From G963666535 sp963666535 (GTDB lineage: Bacteria > Bacillota > Clostridia > Oscillospirales > Oscillospiraceae): a DNA stretch of 64,000 nucleotides. Within the stretch, counting starts at the first letter, position 1; every line of letters starts with the position of its first letter. Location: positions 1,860,001 to 1,924,000 of the forward strand of contig OY762913.1 of NCBI GenBank assembly GCA_963666535.1. The letters run 5' to 3'. The notes beneath the pieces were generated by a model. It saw only the letters and a program-made list of their open reading frames with translations, had not been told where the DNA came from and made no database searches. A program made the position numbers and the translations under genes. Positions 40,247 through 49,101 of this stretch are shown here, in pieces.

Positions 40247-41470
40247 TCAGAGTACCGCACGGTGAAAGATTTTCTTTCCTTTTTTGATCATCAGACCCTC
40301 GCCTGCAAGGTTCTCCGCGGTATAGACCACGGAACCAGACGCGACCTTTTCCCCGTTAACCTCCACGCCGCCCTGCTCGACCAGACGACGCGCCTCCTTT
40401 TTGGAGGGTGCTAAACCGCATTTCACCATCAGATCAAGAATTCCAATGGCGCCATCGGTCAAATCTTCATCCGTCAGCGTGGTGGTTGGCATATTGGCGA
40501 GATCCCCCCCGTTGGAGAACAGCCCGCGGGCGGTTTCCTGTGCCTTTGCCGCCTCTTCCTCGCTGTGAACCAGTCGGGTCAGCTCGAACGCCAGTCGATC
40601 CTTGGCCTGATTGAGCTGGCTGCCCTCCCAGCTTTCCATGGTGGAAATTTCGTCCAGTGATACGTCGGTGAGCATTTTCAGACAGTGGAGCACATCGGCG
40701 TCCTCCACATTGCGCCAATACTGATAAAATTCATAGGGCGATGTCTTTTCGGGGTCCAGCCAAACAGCGCCCCCCTGTGTTTTGCCCATCTTTTTCCCTT
40801 CGGATGTCAGCAGAAGGGTAATGGTCAAGGCATAAGCGTCCTTGCCCAGCTTGCGGCGAATCAGTTCCGTGCCGCCCAGCATGTTGCTCCACTGATCATC
40901 GCCGCCGCACTGCAGATTGCAGCCCAGTGTCTGATACATGTGATAGTAATCATAGCTTTGCATGATCATATAGTTGAACTCCAGAAAAGACAAGCCCTTT
41001 TCCATGCGCTGCTTGTAGCACTCGGCACGGAGCATGCTGTTTACGGAAAAGCATGCTCCCACCTCGCGCAGCAGCTCCACATAATTGAGTTTGAGCAGCC
41101 AGTCTGCATTATTGACCATGAATGCTTTTCCCTCGGAAAAGTCGATAAATTTGGACATCTGCTCCTTAAAGCGGTCGCAGTTATGCTGGATGGTCTCCGT
41201 CGTCATCATCTGCCGCATGTCGGAACGTCCCGATGGGTCGCCGATCATGCCCGTGCCCCCGCCCACCAGTGCAATGGGCCGATTACCCGCCTTCTGCATC
41301 CGGCGCATGAGATTCAGCGCCATGAAGTGGCCCACATGCAGGGAATCAGCGGTGGGGTCGAAGCCGATATAGAAAGTTGCCTTTCCGTGATTAATGAGGT
41401 CTTTGATCTCTTCCTCGTCCGTTACCTGCGCGATCAGTCCCCGCGCCACCAGTTCGTCATACAATGTCAT
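40247..41470 (-). CDS. tyrS: Tyrosyl-tRNA synthetase
   Basis: Class I synthetase, 407 residues. HIGH-type motif in DSLHVGHFMAL near residue 48, YIGFDPTADS, tyrosine pocket MQSYDYYHMYQ and GGDDQWSN, KMSKS loop present as KKMGKTQGG, and a C-terminal S4 RNA-binding domain (KKEARRLVEQGGVEVNG). The ATG at 41470 is preceded by GGAG eight bases upstream; longer readings fall in the T-box terminator. Expression is controlled by the upstream T-box. Confidence 0.98.
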   Translation of the reverse strand: MTLYDELVARGLIAQVTDEEEIKDLINHGKATFYIGFDPTADSLHVGHFMALNLMRRMQKAGNRPIALVGGGTGMIGDPSGRSDMRQMMTTETIQHNCDRFKEQMSKFIDFSEGKAFMVNNADWLLKLNYVELLREVGACFSVNSMLRAECYKQRMEKGLSFLEFNYMIMQSYDYYHMYQTLGCNLQCGGDDQWSNMLGGTELIRRKLGKDAYALTITLLLTSEGKKMGKTQGGAVWLDPEKTSPYEFYQYWRNVEDADVLHCLKMLTDVSLDEISTMESWEGSQLNQAKDRLAFELTRLVHSEEEAAKAQETARGLFSNGGDLANMPTTTLTDEDLTDGAIGILDLMVKCGLAPSKKEARRLVEQGGVEVNGEKVASGSVVYTAENLAGEGLMIKKGKKIFHRAVL

Positions 41471-41494
41471 TTGATTTTCTCCTTTTTCAAAATA

Positions 41495-41764
41495 GAAAGC
41501 CCTCTGTCCCAAACGGGACAGAGGGCAAATTGATTGCGGTACCACCTCTGAACGTTTCCCCCTTGCGGGAAAAACCTCATGAAGTCAAAGACTTCAGTGC
41601 TATAACGGGCACTCCCGGCACGCGCCTAACGGATTCTGATCCCTCGGACGGCTGCTCAAGGATGTATTCACAGCACACGCCTCTCCCCCTTTCACCGGAC
41701 GGGGGTTCTCTGCACAGGCGGTCTGCCGCTACTGGTTCCTATCATCGCATTTAAATGATTGATT
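41495..41764 (-). promoter_or_regulatory. T-box riboswitch leader of tyrS
   Basis: The minus-strand leader contains the T-box sequence GAGGTGGTACCGCA (41535-41548), which pairs with the uncharged tRNA acceptor end, and a terminator helix GCCCTCTGTCCC/GGGACAGAGGGC (41499-41510 with 41515-41526) followed by TTTCTATTTT. A specifier-like GTGAATACATCC near 41660-41680 offers codon TAC (tyrosine). Low charged tRNA-Tyr should favour the antiterminator and turn tyrS on. Confidence 0.92.
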
Positions 41765-41770
41765 TGATTG

Positions 41771-41799
41771 ATTATAGTATACCCGCCTTCATTTGTCAA
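41771..41799 (-). promoter_or_regulatory. Promoter of the T-box/tyrS unit
   Basis: Perfect consensus on the minus strand: TTGACA (41794-41799), 17 bases, TATAAT (41771-41776). The -35 box lies inside the last codons of recN. Confidence 0.9.
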
Positions 41800-43483
41800 C
41801 CGTCTTATGTACCGCTGCCGCATCCAAGAGTTCTCCGGCGCTGTGGAGCATGGCATCTGTGATTTTGTCGCCGCCAATAAGACGGGCCAATTCCTCTTTT
41901 TTTCGTGTAACATTAAGTTTTTCAATGTTTGTAAAGGTTCTTCCCTTACTCTCCCCTTTTTCCACGGAGAAATGGGTATCGGCCATTGCCGCAATTTGCG
42001 GCAGGTGGGTCACGCATAAAACCTGCTTGCCCCGCGCCACGTCGGACATTTTTTCCGCAACCTTTTGTGCCGCTCGGCCGGAAACCCCGGTATCAACCTC
42101 GTCAAAAACAAGGGTTGAAATGTCATCATTTTCGGCCAACACGTTTTTAAGCGCCAGCATAATGCGCGCCAGCTCACCGCCGGAGGCGATCTTCTGGATG
42201 GGCTTCAAATCCTCGCCCACATTAGCGGACATGAGAAATTGCACCTCGTCCATGCCGGTGCTGTCCATTCCGGATTCACAGGTCTTTTCAGAAAAGAACA
42301 CTTCAAACCGCACTTTTGGCATATCCAAATCCCTCAGCTCGCTTTGAATCCGCTCTTTCAGCAGCAGCGCCTTCTCCCGCCGCAAAGCAGATAGCTGCTG
42401 CGCCCCAGCCTTTGCCGAAGTTAGCGTCTGGATCCGCTTCTTTTCCAGTCGTGCAATGGTATCATCGGCATATTGGATGTCATCCAATTTCTTTTTGCAG
42501 GCCTGCAAATAGTCCAGCATCTCCTCCACCGAGCTGCCGTACTTCTTTTTCAGGCGGTAAATAAGGTCCAGCCGCCCCTCCAGTTCGTCCAGCTCATTGG
42601 GCGAAAACTCAAACTGAGCGCGGAGATCCCGTATCAGCTCCGCCAGATCGTCGGCCTCACAGCGTATTTCCACCGCCTTTTCCGCCAGCGACGCAATCTC
42701 ATCACTGACCGGAGCAGCACCTCGCAAGGTCTGCTCGGCCGACATCAAAAGGGATACCGCCCCCTCGGTGTCATCATCCCCGGCAAGCGCGCAATATGCC
42801 CCCTCCACCGCGTCAACAAGCTTGCCGGCGTTGCGAAGAATGTTCCGCCGCCCGGTGAGACTTTCTTCCTCCCCTGCTTTTAGGGCCGCTCGCTCGAGTT
42901 CACCGATCTGATAGGTCAGCGTGTCCATTTTGCGGGCTTTCTCCGCCTCGTCCATCCCCAATGCCGCAAGGTCTCGGCAGACAGCGGAAAAGGCTGCATA
43001 GTCTGCCTGATACGCTGTTTTTTGTATCTCCGTTTGCCCAAAGCGATCCAGATAATCCAGATGGCATGCAGCATCCAAAAGTTGCTGCCCGTCGTGCTGG
43101 CCATGGATATTCAGTAATTGCCGCCCTAACTCCCGCAGCTGGGCAACGGTAAGCAAACGACCGCCAATCCGGCAGATGTTTTTCCCATCCGCCTGGATCT
43201 CCCGCTGGATAATTAGGTTCCCATCTTCGTCCGGCTCGATTCCGTTATCCACAAACCAGGAAAGTCCAGGCAAATCGGCAAAAATAGCAGTCACAACTGC
43301 TGACTTTGAGCCAGTGCGAATCAGATCGCGGCTGGTCCGCTCTCCAATTACAGCACTGATGGCGTCAATCACGATGGATTTTCCCGCGCCGGTCTCGCCC
43401 GTGAGGACGTTAAGTCCCTTTTCAAACTGGACATCCGCTGTTTCGATCACGGCAATGTTCTCAATATGGAGTAACGACAGCAT
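41789..43483 (-). CDS. recN: DNA repair protein RecN
   Basis: An SMC-like ATPase of 564 residues that acts early in double-strand-break repair. Walker A GETGAGKS near residue 33, ERTSRDLIRTG, long coiled-coil central region (about 150-360), signature motif and Walker B near LASGGELARIMLALK and VFDEVDTGVSG. The start is the ATG at 43483 with GGAGGAGG eight bases upstream. Follows argR by 21 bases, the standard argR-recN order. Confidence 0.97.
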   Translation of the reverse strand: MLSLLHIENIAVIETADVQFEKGLNVLTGETGAGKSIVIDAISAVIGERTSRDLIRTGSKSAVVTAIFADLPGLSWFVDNGIEPDEDGNLIIQREIQADGKNICRIGGRLLTVAQLRELGRQLLNIHGQHDGQQLLDAACHLDYLDRFGQTEIQKTAYQADYAAFSAVCRDLAALGMDEAEKARKMDTLTYQIGELERAALKAGEEESLTGRRNILRNAGKLVDAVEGAYCALAGDDDTEGAVSLLMSAEQTLRGAAPVSDEIASLAEKAVEIRCEADDLAELIRDLRAQFEFSPNELDELEGRLDLIYRLKKKYGSSVEEMLDYLQACKKKLDDIQYADDTIARLEKKRIQTLTSAKAGAQQLSALRREKALLLKERIQSELRDLDMPKVRFEVFFSEKTCESGMDSTGMDEVQFLMSANVGEDLKPIQKIASGGELARIMLALKNVLAENDDISTLVFDEVDTGVSGRAAQKVAEKMSDVARGKQVLCVTHLPQIAAMADTHFSVEKGESKGRTFTNIEKLNVTRKKEELARLIGGDKITDAMLHSAGELLDAAAVHKTVDK

Positions 43484-43504
43484 GGTACTGGCCTCCTCCG
43501 CCAA

Positions 43505-43957
43505 TCATTTCAGCATTTTGTGTATCTCGCTGCAAAAGGCGGTGGCCGCCTCTTTAGATCGCATGATCAGGATTCCTGTGTCATCGCCGGCAATACTCCC
43601 CAGCATATCCTCAATTTCCATATTGTCCAGCGCGGCACAAGCCGCTGACGCGAGGCCCGGCATGGTGTTGATGACCACAATGTTCTGGGCGGCCTCGAAA
43701 GCGGTAACGCTCTCCTTGAAAATCGTCTGCAGACGATTGGCCTCATTTGCAGTATTCTTGCGCTCGGACACCACATACCGGTAAGCGCCTATCCCGGTCA
43801 GCTCTTTGACCAGCCGCAATTCCTTGATATCGCGGGAGATGGTGGCCTGCGTGGCGGATAACCCCAGCTGCCTCAACTCGGCCAACAACTGTTCCTGTGT
43901 TTCAATGTCCTTTTCGGTAATAATACTTAGGATCTTATTCTGCCTTGTCCGTTTCAA
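43505..43957 (-). CDS. argR: Arginine repressor ArgR
   Basis: A 150-residue hexameric repressor of arginine genes. N-terminal winged helix (TQEQLLAELRQLGLSATQATISRDIKELRL) and C-terminal oligomerisation/arginine-binding domain ending with IAGDDTGILIMRSKEAA. No arginine biosynthesis genes are in the window. It overlaps nadK by four bases. Confidence 0.97.
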   Translation of the reverse strand: MKRTRQNKILSIITEKDIETQEQLLAELRQLGLSATQATISRDIKELRLVKELTGIGAYRYVVSERKNTANEANRLQTIFKESVTAFEAAQNIVVINTMPGLASAACAALDNMEIEDMLGSIAGDDTGILIMRSKEAATAFCSEIHKMLK

Positions 43958-44823
43958 TTCTTTCCCCCCAGTTTTTGATTGAGCAATTCATAAAAACTTT
44001 TTCCTGTCAGCCGCACCAAACGCGTCACCTGCTCTGATCGGCCGATCTCAACGGTGTCGCCGGCAGACAGCTTGACTGATTTTCCACCGTCGGCAGAAAG
44101 ATACGCTGTTTTACGCGTCAAATACCCCATTTTAGCCGTTACCCTGCGGTTTGCGCCCAGCACCATTGTCTTGGCCGAGAGCGTATGGGCACAAATGGGG
44201 GTAATCACAATGTTTTCTGCGGTGGGTTCCACAATGGGGCCTCCAGCCGCCAAGGAGTAGGCCGTGGACCCGGTAGGGGTGCTGACAATGACGCCATCGC
44301 CGGAATAGTCAGAAATCAATACGTCGTCAGCATAAATATCCAAATCAATGATGCGCGCAATGGTTCCCTTCGTGATAACCGCGTCATTTAAAGCTAAATC
44401 CTCGTAAAACACCTTTCCGCCGCGACTTGCCCGCACATCCAGCATCATGCGGGCCTCAATCGTGTAGTCACCCGCCGCCACCTTGGACAGAAGAGACAGC
44501 TCGCCATGCTCCAGTTCAGCCATGAATCCGACACTGCCCATATTGACGCCCAGAATGGGGACGCTATTTGCGTTGGCCTCTTTCGCCGCGTGGAGAATGG
44601 TACCATCGCCGCCAAAGCAGATAAGCATATCCGCCAGCTTCAATTCCTCGTTCATATCAAAGTATTGCAGCTTTTTCGGCAATTCCATTTTACTCCCGCT
44701 ATCCAGTTCAAAGGGAAGGCATACCTTGGCCTCCACACCCGCGCGCTGCAAAATGTGCTGAGCTTCCTGCGCGGCTTTGAGTCCCCTGTCCCGGTATGGG
44801 TTGGGACTAAGTATGATCTTCAT
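43954..44823 (-). CDS. nadK: NAD kinase
   Basis: Phosphorylates NAD to NADP. In 289 residues: catalytic GGDGTILHAA near 72, NMGSVGFMAE, LNDAVITKG, and the conserved GDGVIVSTPTGSTAYSLAAGGP block. Overlaps tlyA and argR by four bases each, so nadK is translationally coupled in the dxs-tlyA-nadK-argR-recN string common in Firmicutes. Confidence 0.97.
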   Translation of the reverse strand: MKIILSPNPYRDRGLKAAQEAQHILQRAGVEAKVCLPFELDSGSKMELPKKLQYFDMNEELKLADMLICFGGDGTILHAAKEANANSVPILGVNMGSVGFMAELEHGELSLLSKVAAGDYTIEARMMLDVRASRGGKVFYEDLALNDAVITKGTIARIIDLDIYADDVLISDYSGDGVIVSTPTGSTAYSLAAGGPIVEPTAENIVITPICAHTLSAKTMVLGANRRVTAKMGYLTRKTAYLSADGGKSVKLSAGDTVEIGRSEQVTRLVRLTGKSFYELLNQKLGGKN

Positions 44824-45629
44824 GCTTTCCCCCCTTCCAGCACTACATGAGATTCTGCCACCAGCGCATTCAAATCACCATTCCAGCTTTCCCCCGCGCC
44901 TGCTTGTAAATGACCTAGATATTCAATATTCCCCTCCGGGCCACGGATTGGTGAGAAGGTAATTCCCTTTACAGTGAAATCGGCATCCGAAGCATTCTTT
45001 AAAAATTGCTCCAAAACCTCCAGGTGAACGGCGGGGTCACGGACAACACCCTTCTTCCCCACCTTTTCCCGTCCCGCTTCAAATTGCGGCTTGACCAGAC
45101 AGGCAACCTCACCCTGGGGCGGCATAAGCGCACGAAGGGGCGGCAAAATTAGCTTCAGCGAAATGAAGGAAACATCAACAGAAGCAAATTGCAGCGGCTC
45201 CGGGATCTGCTCTGGGGTTAAATACCGGGCATTTGTGCGTTCCATGCATACGACCCGGGGGTCATTTCGGATGGACCAAGCCAACTGACCGTAGCCCACA
45301 TCCACCGCGTAAACCTTTGCGGCGCCATTTTGCAGCATACAATCGGTAAAGCCACCGGTGGATGCGCCAATATCCGCGCAAATTTTCCCCTCCAAGATAA
45401 TGGGAAACTGCGCCATGGCCTTTTCCAGCTTCAGTCCACCCCTGCTGACGTATTTCAGCGTGTGGCCTTTTACTGCAATCTCTGCCATCTCATCAATCGG
45501 CGTCCCTGCCTTATCCACCCGCTGTCCGGCCACAAAGACCTGTCCGCTCATGATAATTGCCTGTGCCCGCTGCCGGCTTTCCACCATGCCGCGCTCCGTC
45601 AGAAGGATATCCAGTCTCTTTTTAGCCAT
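44820..45629 (-). CDS. tlyA: TlyA family RNA methyltransferase (S4 plus FtsJ domain)
   Basis: A 269-residue protein: N-terminal S4 domain (KKRLDILLTERGMVESRQRAQAII) and FtsJ-like methyltransferase domain with SAM motif DIGASTGGFTDCML near residue 85, DVSFISLKLILP and LVKPQFEAG. TlyA proteins 2'-O-methylate rRNA; in Bacillus the YqxC homologue is usually called hemolysin-like. The start is the ATG at 45629, overlapping the end of dxs by eight bases. Confidence 0.94.
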   Translation of the reverse strand: MAKKRLDILLTERGMVESRQRAQAIIMSGQVFVAGQRVDKAGTPIDEMAEIAVKGHTLKYVSRGGLKLEKAMAQFPIILEGKICADIGASTGGFTDCMLQNGAAKVYAVDVGYGQLAWSIRNDPRVVCMERTNARYLTPEQIPEPLQFASVDVSFISLKLILPPLRALMPPQGEVACLVKPQFEAGREKVGKKGVVRDPAVHLEVLEQFLKNASDADFTVKGITFSPIRGPEGNIEYLGHLQAGAGESWNGDLNALVAESHVVLEGGKA

Positions 45630-47472
45630 TGGCGCAGATCTCCTTCGCTTTTCTATAGAGTGCGGCAGCGTCCAATCCACAGCTTTGCCGCAATTGCGCA
45701 ACCGATCCATGGGTGACAATACCGTTTCCCAAGTTGCATAGCGCAAGCTTCTCTACGCGGACGCCGGCCTGTTCCAGTTCCGCTGCCACGCGCTGTCCAA
45801 CGCAGTTTGCGGCGGCACATTCCTCAACCACCAACAAACGCCCCGTCTTTTTCACGGAATCCAGCACTGGAGCTATGTCAATCGGCGTAATGATATTGCA
45901 TTTGAGTATTTCAGCTCGGATGCCTTCCGCCTGCAGCAGCTGTGCAACTTCCAGCAGGTCGTTGACGGTGACACCGTAACTCAAAAGAGTAATCGCATCA
46001 CCCACCTGCAGACAGACGGTGCCCGCGCTACCCGCGTTACCGCGATACAGGATTCCCTCTCCGCCTCGAGGGTAACGAACCGCAACCGGGCCGTGACACT
46101 CCAATACAGCACGACGCGTCATAGATCCCAACTCAGAAAAGCTTGCTGGGGCAAACACGGTCATCCCCGGCACCGTATCCAGATAAGCCACGTCAAACAC
46201 GCCGTGATGGGTTTCGCCATCTTCTCCAACAAGGCCCGCACGGTCAACCCCAAACACCACATGAAGGTTCTGAAGCGCCACATCGTGGATCAGCATGTCG
46301 TAGCCGCGCTGCAGAAAGCTGGAATACACCGCAAATACGGGGATCATCCCTTGCTTCGCCATTCCGGCCGCCATAGCAATGGCGTGACCCTCCGCGATTC
46401 CCACATCAAAGAAGCGATCACTGAATTGCCCGGAAAAGCCATCCAGCCCCGTTCCCGATTGCATGGCCGCCGTGATCGCGCACACACGCCTATCTTCATC
46501 CGCCAGTCCGCACAGAGTCATGCCGAAAACGCTGGAAAAGCTTCTGCCTGGCTGATGCAGCGGCGTCCCCGTAGCAACATCATATTGGGAAACACCATGA
46601 AATTCATCGGGGCAGAGCTCCGCCGGTGGATAGCCTTTTCCCTTTACCGTTTTTATATGCAGCAGGACGGGTCCGTCCATTCGTTTTGCATCCCGCAGCA
46701 CTTGGGTCAGATTCTTCACATCATGCCCGTCTACCGGTCCAAGATAGGTAAAGCCCATATCCTCAAACATACTGCATGGTAAAAGAGTGTGTTTCACCGC
46801 CGTTTTAATGCGGTGATTGAACCGATAGAGGCCTCGACCAATCGCAGTGAGTGCCATCAGCTTACGGTACCACTTTTTAAAATTGAGATAATGGGGTTTT
46901 AGGCGCTGATGCGCCAAATGCTTCGCAATCCCCCCGACGCTTTTTGTAATGGACATGCCGTTGTCATTCAGGACCACAATCAATTTTTGCCCGCTTTGGC
47001 CGGCGTCGGACAGTCCTTCATAGGACAGCCCGCCGGTGAGCGCGCCGTCCCCGATCAAGGCTACCACGTTGTAGTTCTCCCCCAGTAATGACCGTGCCCT
47101 TGCCATGCCAACCGCCACCGAAATTGAATTGGATGCGTGACCGGCAATAAATGCGTCATGCGCACTCTCAGACGGCTTCGGATAACCCGCAATCCCCCCG
47201 AAAGAGCGCAGTGTCTGCATTGCAGCTCTCCGTCCGGTGAGTATTTTGTGCGAATAGCACTGGTGTCCCACGTCGAATACCAGCCTGTCCCTCCCCGTGT
47301 CAAACACACGGTGCAGCGCCACGGTAAACTCCACAACACCCAGATTGGAAGCCAGATGACCGCCGGTTTTGGAAACCGACTCTACCAGCTCTTTCCGTAA
47401 GTCTTCGCACAGCTGTGCAGCCTGCGTGTCAGACATAGAGTTCAAATATGCCTGTTCTATCTCAATCTCCAA
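45622..47472 (-). CDS. dxs: 1-Deoxy-D-xylulose-5-phosphate synthase Dxs
   Basis: First enzyme of the MEP isoprenoid route, also supplying thiamine and pyridoxal precursors. The 616-residue TPP enzyme has HLASNLGVVE, GDGALTGGLSYEGL with the TPP-binding aspartate, the transketolase-type FGVDRAGLVGEDGETHHG block and a C-terminal transketolase domain (VVEECAAANCVGQRV). TTG start preceded by GAGGGAT. Sits with ispA and the DUF212 gene in the same operon. Confidence 0.97.
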   Translation of the reverse strand: MEIEIEQAYLNSMSDTQAAQLCEDLRKELVESVSKTGGHLASNLGVVEFTVALHRVFDTGRDRLVFDVGHQCYSHKILTGRRAAMQTLRSFGGIAGYPKPSESAHDAFIAGHASNSISVAVGMARARSLLGENYNVVALIGDGALTGGLSYEGLSDAGQSGQKLIVVLNDNGMSITKSVGGIAKHLAHQRLKPHYLNFKKWYRKLMALTAIGRGLYRFNHRIKTAVKHTLLPCSMFEDMGFTYLGPVDGHDVKNLTQVLRDAKRMDGPVLLHIKTVKGKGYPPAELCPDEFHGVSQYDVATGTPLHQPGRSFSSVFGMTLCGLADEDRRVCAITAAMQSGTGLDGFSGQFSDRFFDVGIAEGHAIAMAAGMAKQGMIPVFAVYSSFLQRGYDMLIHDVALQNLHVVFGVDRAGLVGEDGETHHGVFDVAYLDTVPGMTVFAPASFSELGSMTRRAVLECHGPVAVRYPRGGEGILYRGNAGSAGTVCLQVGDAITLLSYGVTVNDLLEVAQLLQAEGIRAEILKCNIITPIDIAPVLDSVKKTGRLLVVEECAAANCVGQRVAAELEQAGVRVEKLALCNLGNGIVTHGSVAQLRQSCGLDAAALYRKAKEICANG

Positions 47473-47502
47473 AACGATCCCTCAGTTTCCTACGATACGG
47501 CC

Positions 47503-47964
47503 TCATATTGCCAATAAATCTACGCCAAACCAGCCGATAAAAATACCCAACAGAGCACCGGCGATGACCTGCAGCGGCGTGTGTCCCAGCAATTCTTTCA
47601 GCTCTTGTCCGAAATGTGCCGGTGACATATCTGCCCAGTTATTCATAATGTAATTCAGCCGTTTGGCCTGCTCCCCAGCCGCTCTTCGTACGTTAAACGC
47701 ATCGTACATCACAATGACCGCCACAACCGTCGAAACGGCAAACATGGGCCCGGAAAAGCCATAAAGCTTGCCCACCGTGGTCGCGCAAGTGCACACAAAA
47801 GAGGAATGCGAACTGGGCATCCCTCCACTATCCAGAAAGCGATGGATATCGAACCGATGCTCCTGTAGCACCACCACAATTCCCTTCAGGATCTGTGCTG
47901 TCGCCCAAGAAAAAATGGAAAGGCTGAGCACCAGATTTTTAGACATAAGCGCGGTAAAAGTCAT
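47503..47964 (-). CDS. Divergent PAP2 family membrane protein (DUF212)
   Basis: A 153-residue membrane protein with three or four helices. The family core RFLDSGGMPSSHSSFVCTCATTVG resembles the PAP2 phosphatase PSGHS motif, and YDAFNVRRAAGEQAKRLN and LGHTPLQVIAGALLGI complete the YuiD/DUF212 pattern. Its location between dxs and ispA hints at a lipid-phosphate or isoprenoid-diphosphate substrate, but no activity is proven. ATG start with a GGGGGTT ribosome region. Confidence 0.9.
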   Translation of the reverse strand: MTFTALMSKNLVLSLSIFSWATAQILKGIVVVLQEHRFDIHRFLDSGGMPSSHSSFVCTCATTVGKLYGFSGPMFAVSTVVAVIVMYDAFNVRRAAGEQAKRLNYIMNNWADMSPAHFGQELKELLGHTPLQVIAGALLGIFIGWFGVDLLAI

Positions 47965-47986
47965 TTTATAACCCCCAAAAAAACAA

Positions 47987-48868
47987 TTAGTTCACCCGTT
48001 TGGCCAGTTCCTTGGCTAATTGTCGATGAAATTCGCTGTCAGGAAAGCAATCTAACGCCGCCACGGCCTGCTGTGTAAGCAATTCCACCAAGTCACCACA
48101 GGCGGCGAGACCAAGCGTGGTAACAAATGTGCTTTTTTGGTTTGCCTCGTCCGAACCGGTCTGCTTGCCCAGGGCCACCGTTTCACCCACCACATCCAGC
48201 ATATCGTCCCGAATCTGAAAGGCAAGCCCCAGTCTCTCCGCATACAGGCGTACGGCGAAACGCTGATCGTCCGTCCCTCCGGCCACAATACAGCCGATCT
48301 CAGCAGCCGCAGAGATAAGCGCGCCGGTCTTCAGGCTTTGAAGTGTTTTCAGTTCATCGGCGGTAAGGCGCTTCCCTTCCCCGTCAATATCTAGGGCCTG
48401 TCCTCCTACCATTCCGGCAGGGCCCGCGGCGTTACTTAAGCATTTTACCGCGGACACAATCCGCACCGGCGGAATCTGTGGGCTACACTTGGCGGTCATC
48501 GTTTCAAAGGCCGCCGTTAACAATGCGTCGCCTGCCAAAACTGCGGTAGACTCTCCAAAAACCTTATGGCTCGTTGGTTTGCCCCGACGCAGATCGTCGT
48601 CATCCATACAGGGCAGATCATCATGGATCAGGGAATAGGTGTGCACCATCTCCAGCGCGCAGGCAAAGGGAACTGCCCACGTCACGTCGCCGCCGCACAT
48701 GCGGCAGGTTTCCAATGTCAGAACCGGGCGAATCCGCTTACCGCCCGCCAGAAGGCTGTATTCCATGGCGTCGTACAGCTGCCCATATGCCCCGTGACCG
48801 CGAAAGCAAGCGGACAGCCAAGCTTCAATCGTCGCCCGATCCGCTTCCAAATACGCCTGATAGGTCAT
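47987..48868 (-). CDS. ispA: Polyprenyl (farnesyl/geranyl) diphosphate synthase IspA
   Basis: A 293-residue trans-prenyl synthase. First aspartate-rich motif SLIHDDLPCMDDDDLRRG with the two-residue-longer spacing typical of bacterial FPP synthases, second motif AFQIRDDMLDVVG, and GGKRIRPVLTLE at the start. It extends DMAPP and IPP to farnesyl diphosphate for undecaprenyl and other isoprenoids. Overlaps xseB by four bases. Confidence 0.95.
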   Translation of the reverse strand: MTYQAYLEADRATIEAWLSACFRGHGAYGQLYDAMEYSLLAGGKRIRPVLTLETCRMCGGDVTWAVPFACALEMVHTYSLIHDDLPCMDDDDLRRGKPTSHKVFGESTAVLAGDALLTAAFETMTAKCSPQIPPVRIVSAVKCLSNAAGPAGMVGGQALDIDGEGKRLTADELKTLQSLKTGALISAAAEIGCIVAGGTDDQRFAVRLYAERLGLAFQIRDDMLDVVGETVALGKQTGSDEANQKSTFVTTLGLAACGDLVELLTQQAVAALDCFPDSEFHRQLAKELAKRVN

Positions 48869-49101
48869 ATCGTTTCACCATCAAATGGTTGATACTCCGG
48901 TGCACCATCTGCGCCACGGGTGAGCTTTGCCACCTTTTGTTCCGCTTTGTCCAGTAAACCACCGCACTGGCTCATCAGTTTCGTGCCCTCTTCAAACAGA
49001 GAAAGAGACTCCTCCAGCGGCGTATCTCCCTTTTCCAGCAAAGCCACAATTTCCTCCAAACGAGCCATAGCCTGTTCGAAACTCAGTTTCTTGTCCGCCA
49101 T
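48865..49101 (-). CDS. xseB: Exodeoxyribonuclease VII small subunit XseB
   Basis: A 78-residue helical subunit: LSFEQAMARLEEIVALLEKGDTPLEESLSLFEEGTKL is the standard XseB pattern. Several copies wrap each XseA. The ATG at 49101 shares bases with the xseA stop (TAATG), and AAGGAAG stands eight bases before it. Confidence 0.97.
   Translation of the reverse strand: MADKKLSFEQAMARLEEIVALLEKGDTPLEESLSLFEEGTKLMSQCGGLLDKAEQKVAKLTRGADGAPEYQPFDGETI

Noticed and set aside
40685..41533. A 282-codon plus-strand frame opposite tyrS and part of its T-box leader.
   Set aside because: It covers both a conserved coding gene and a structured leader, so it cannot be under coding selection.
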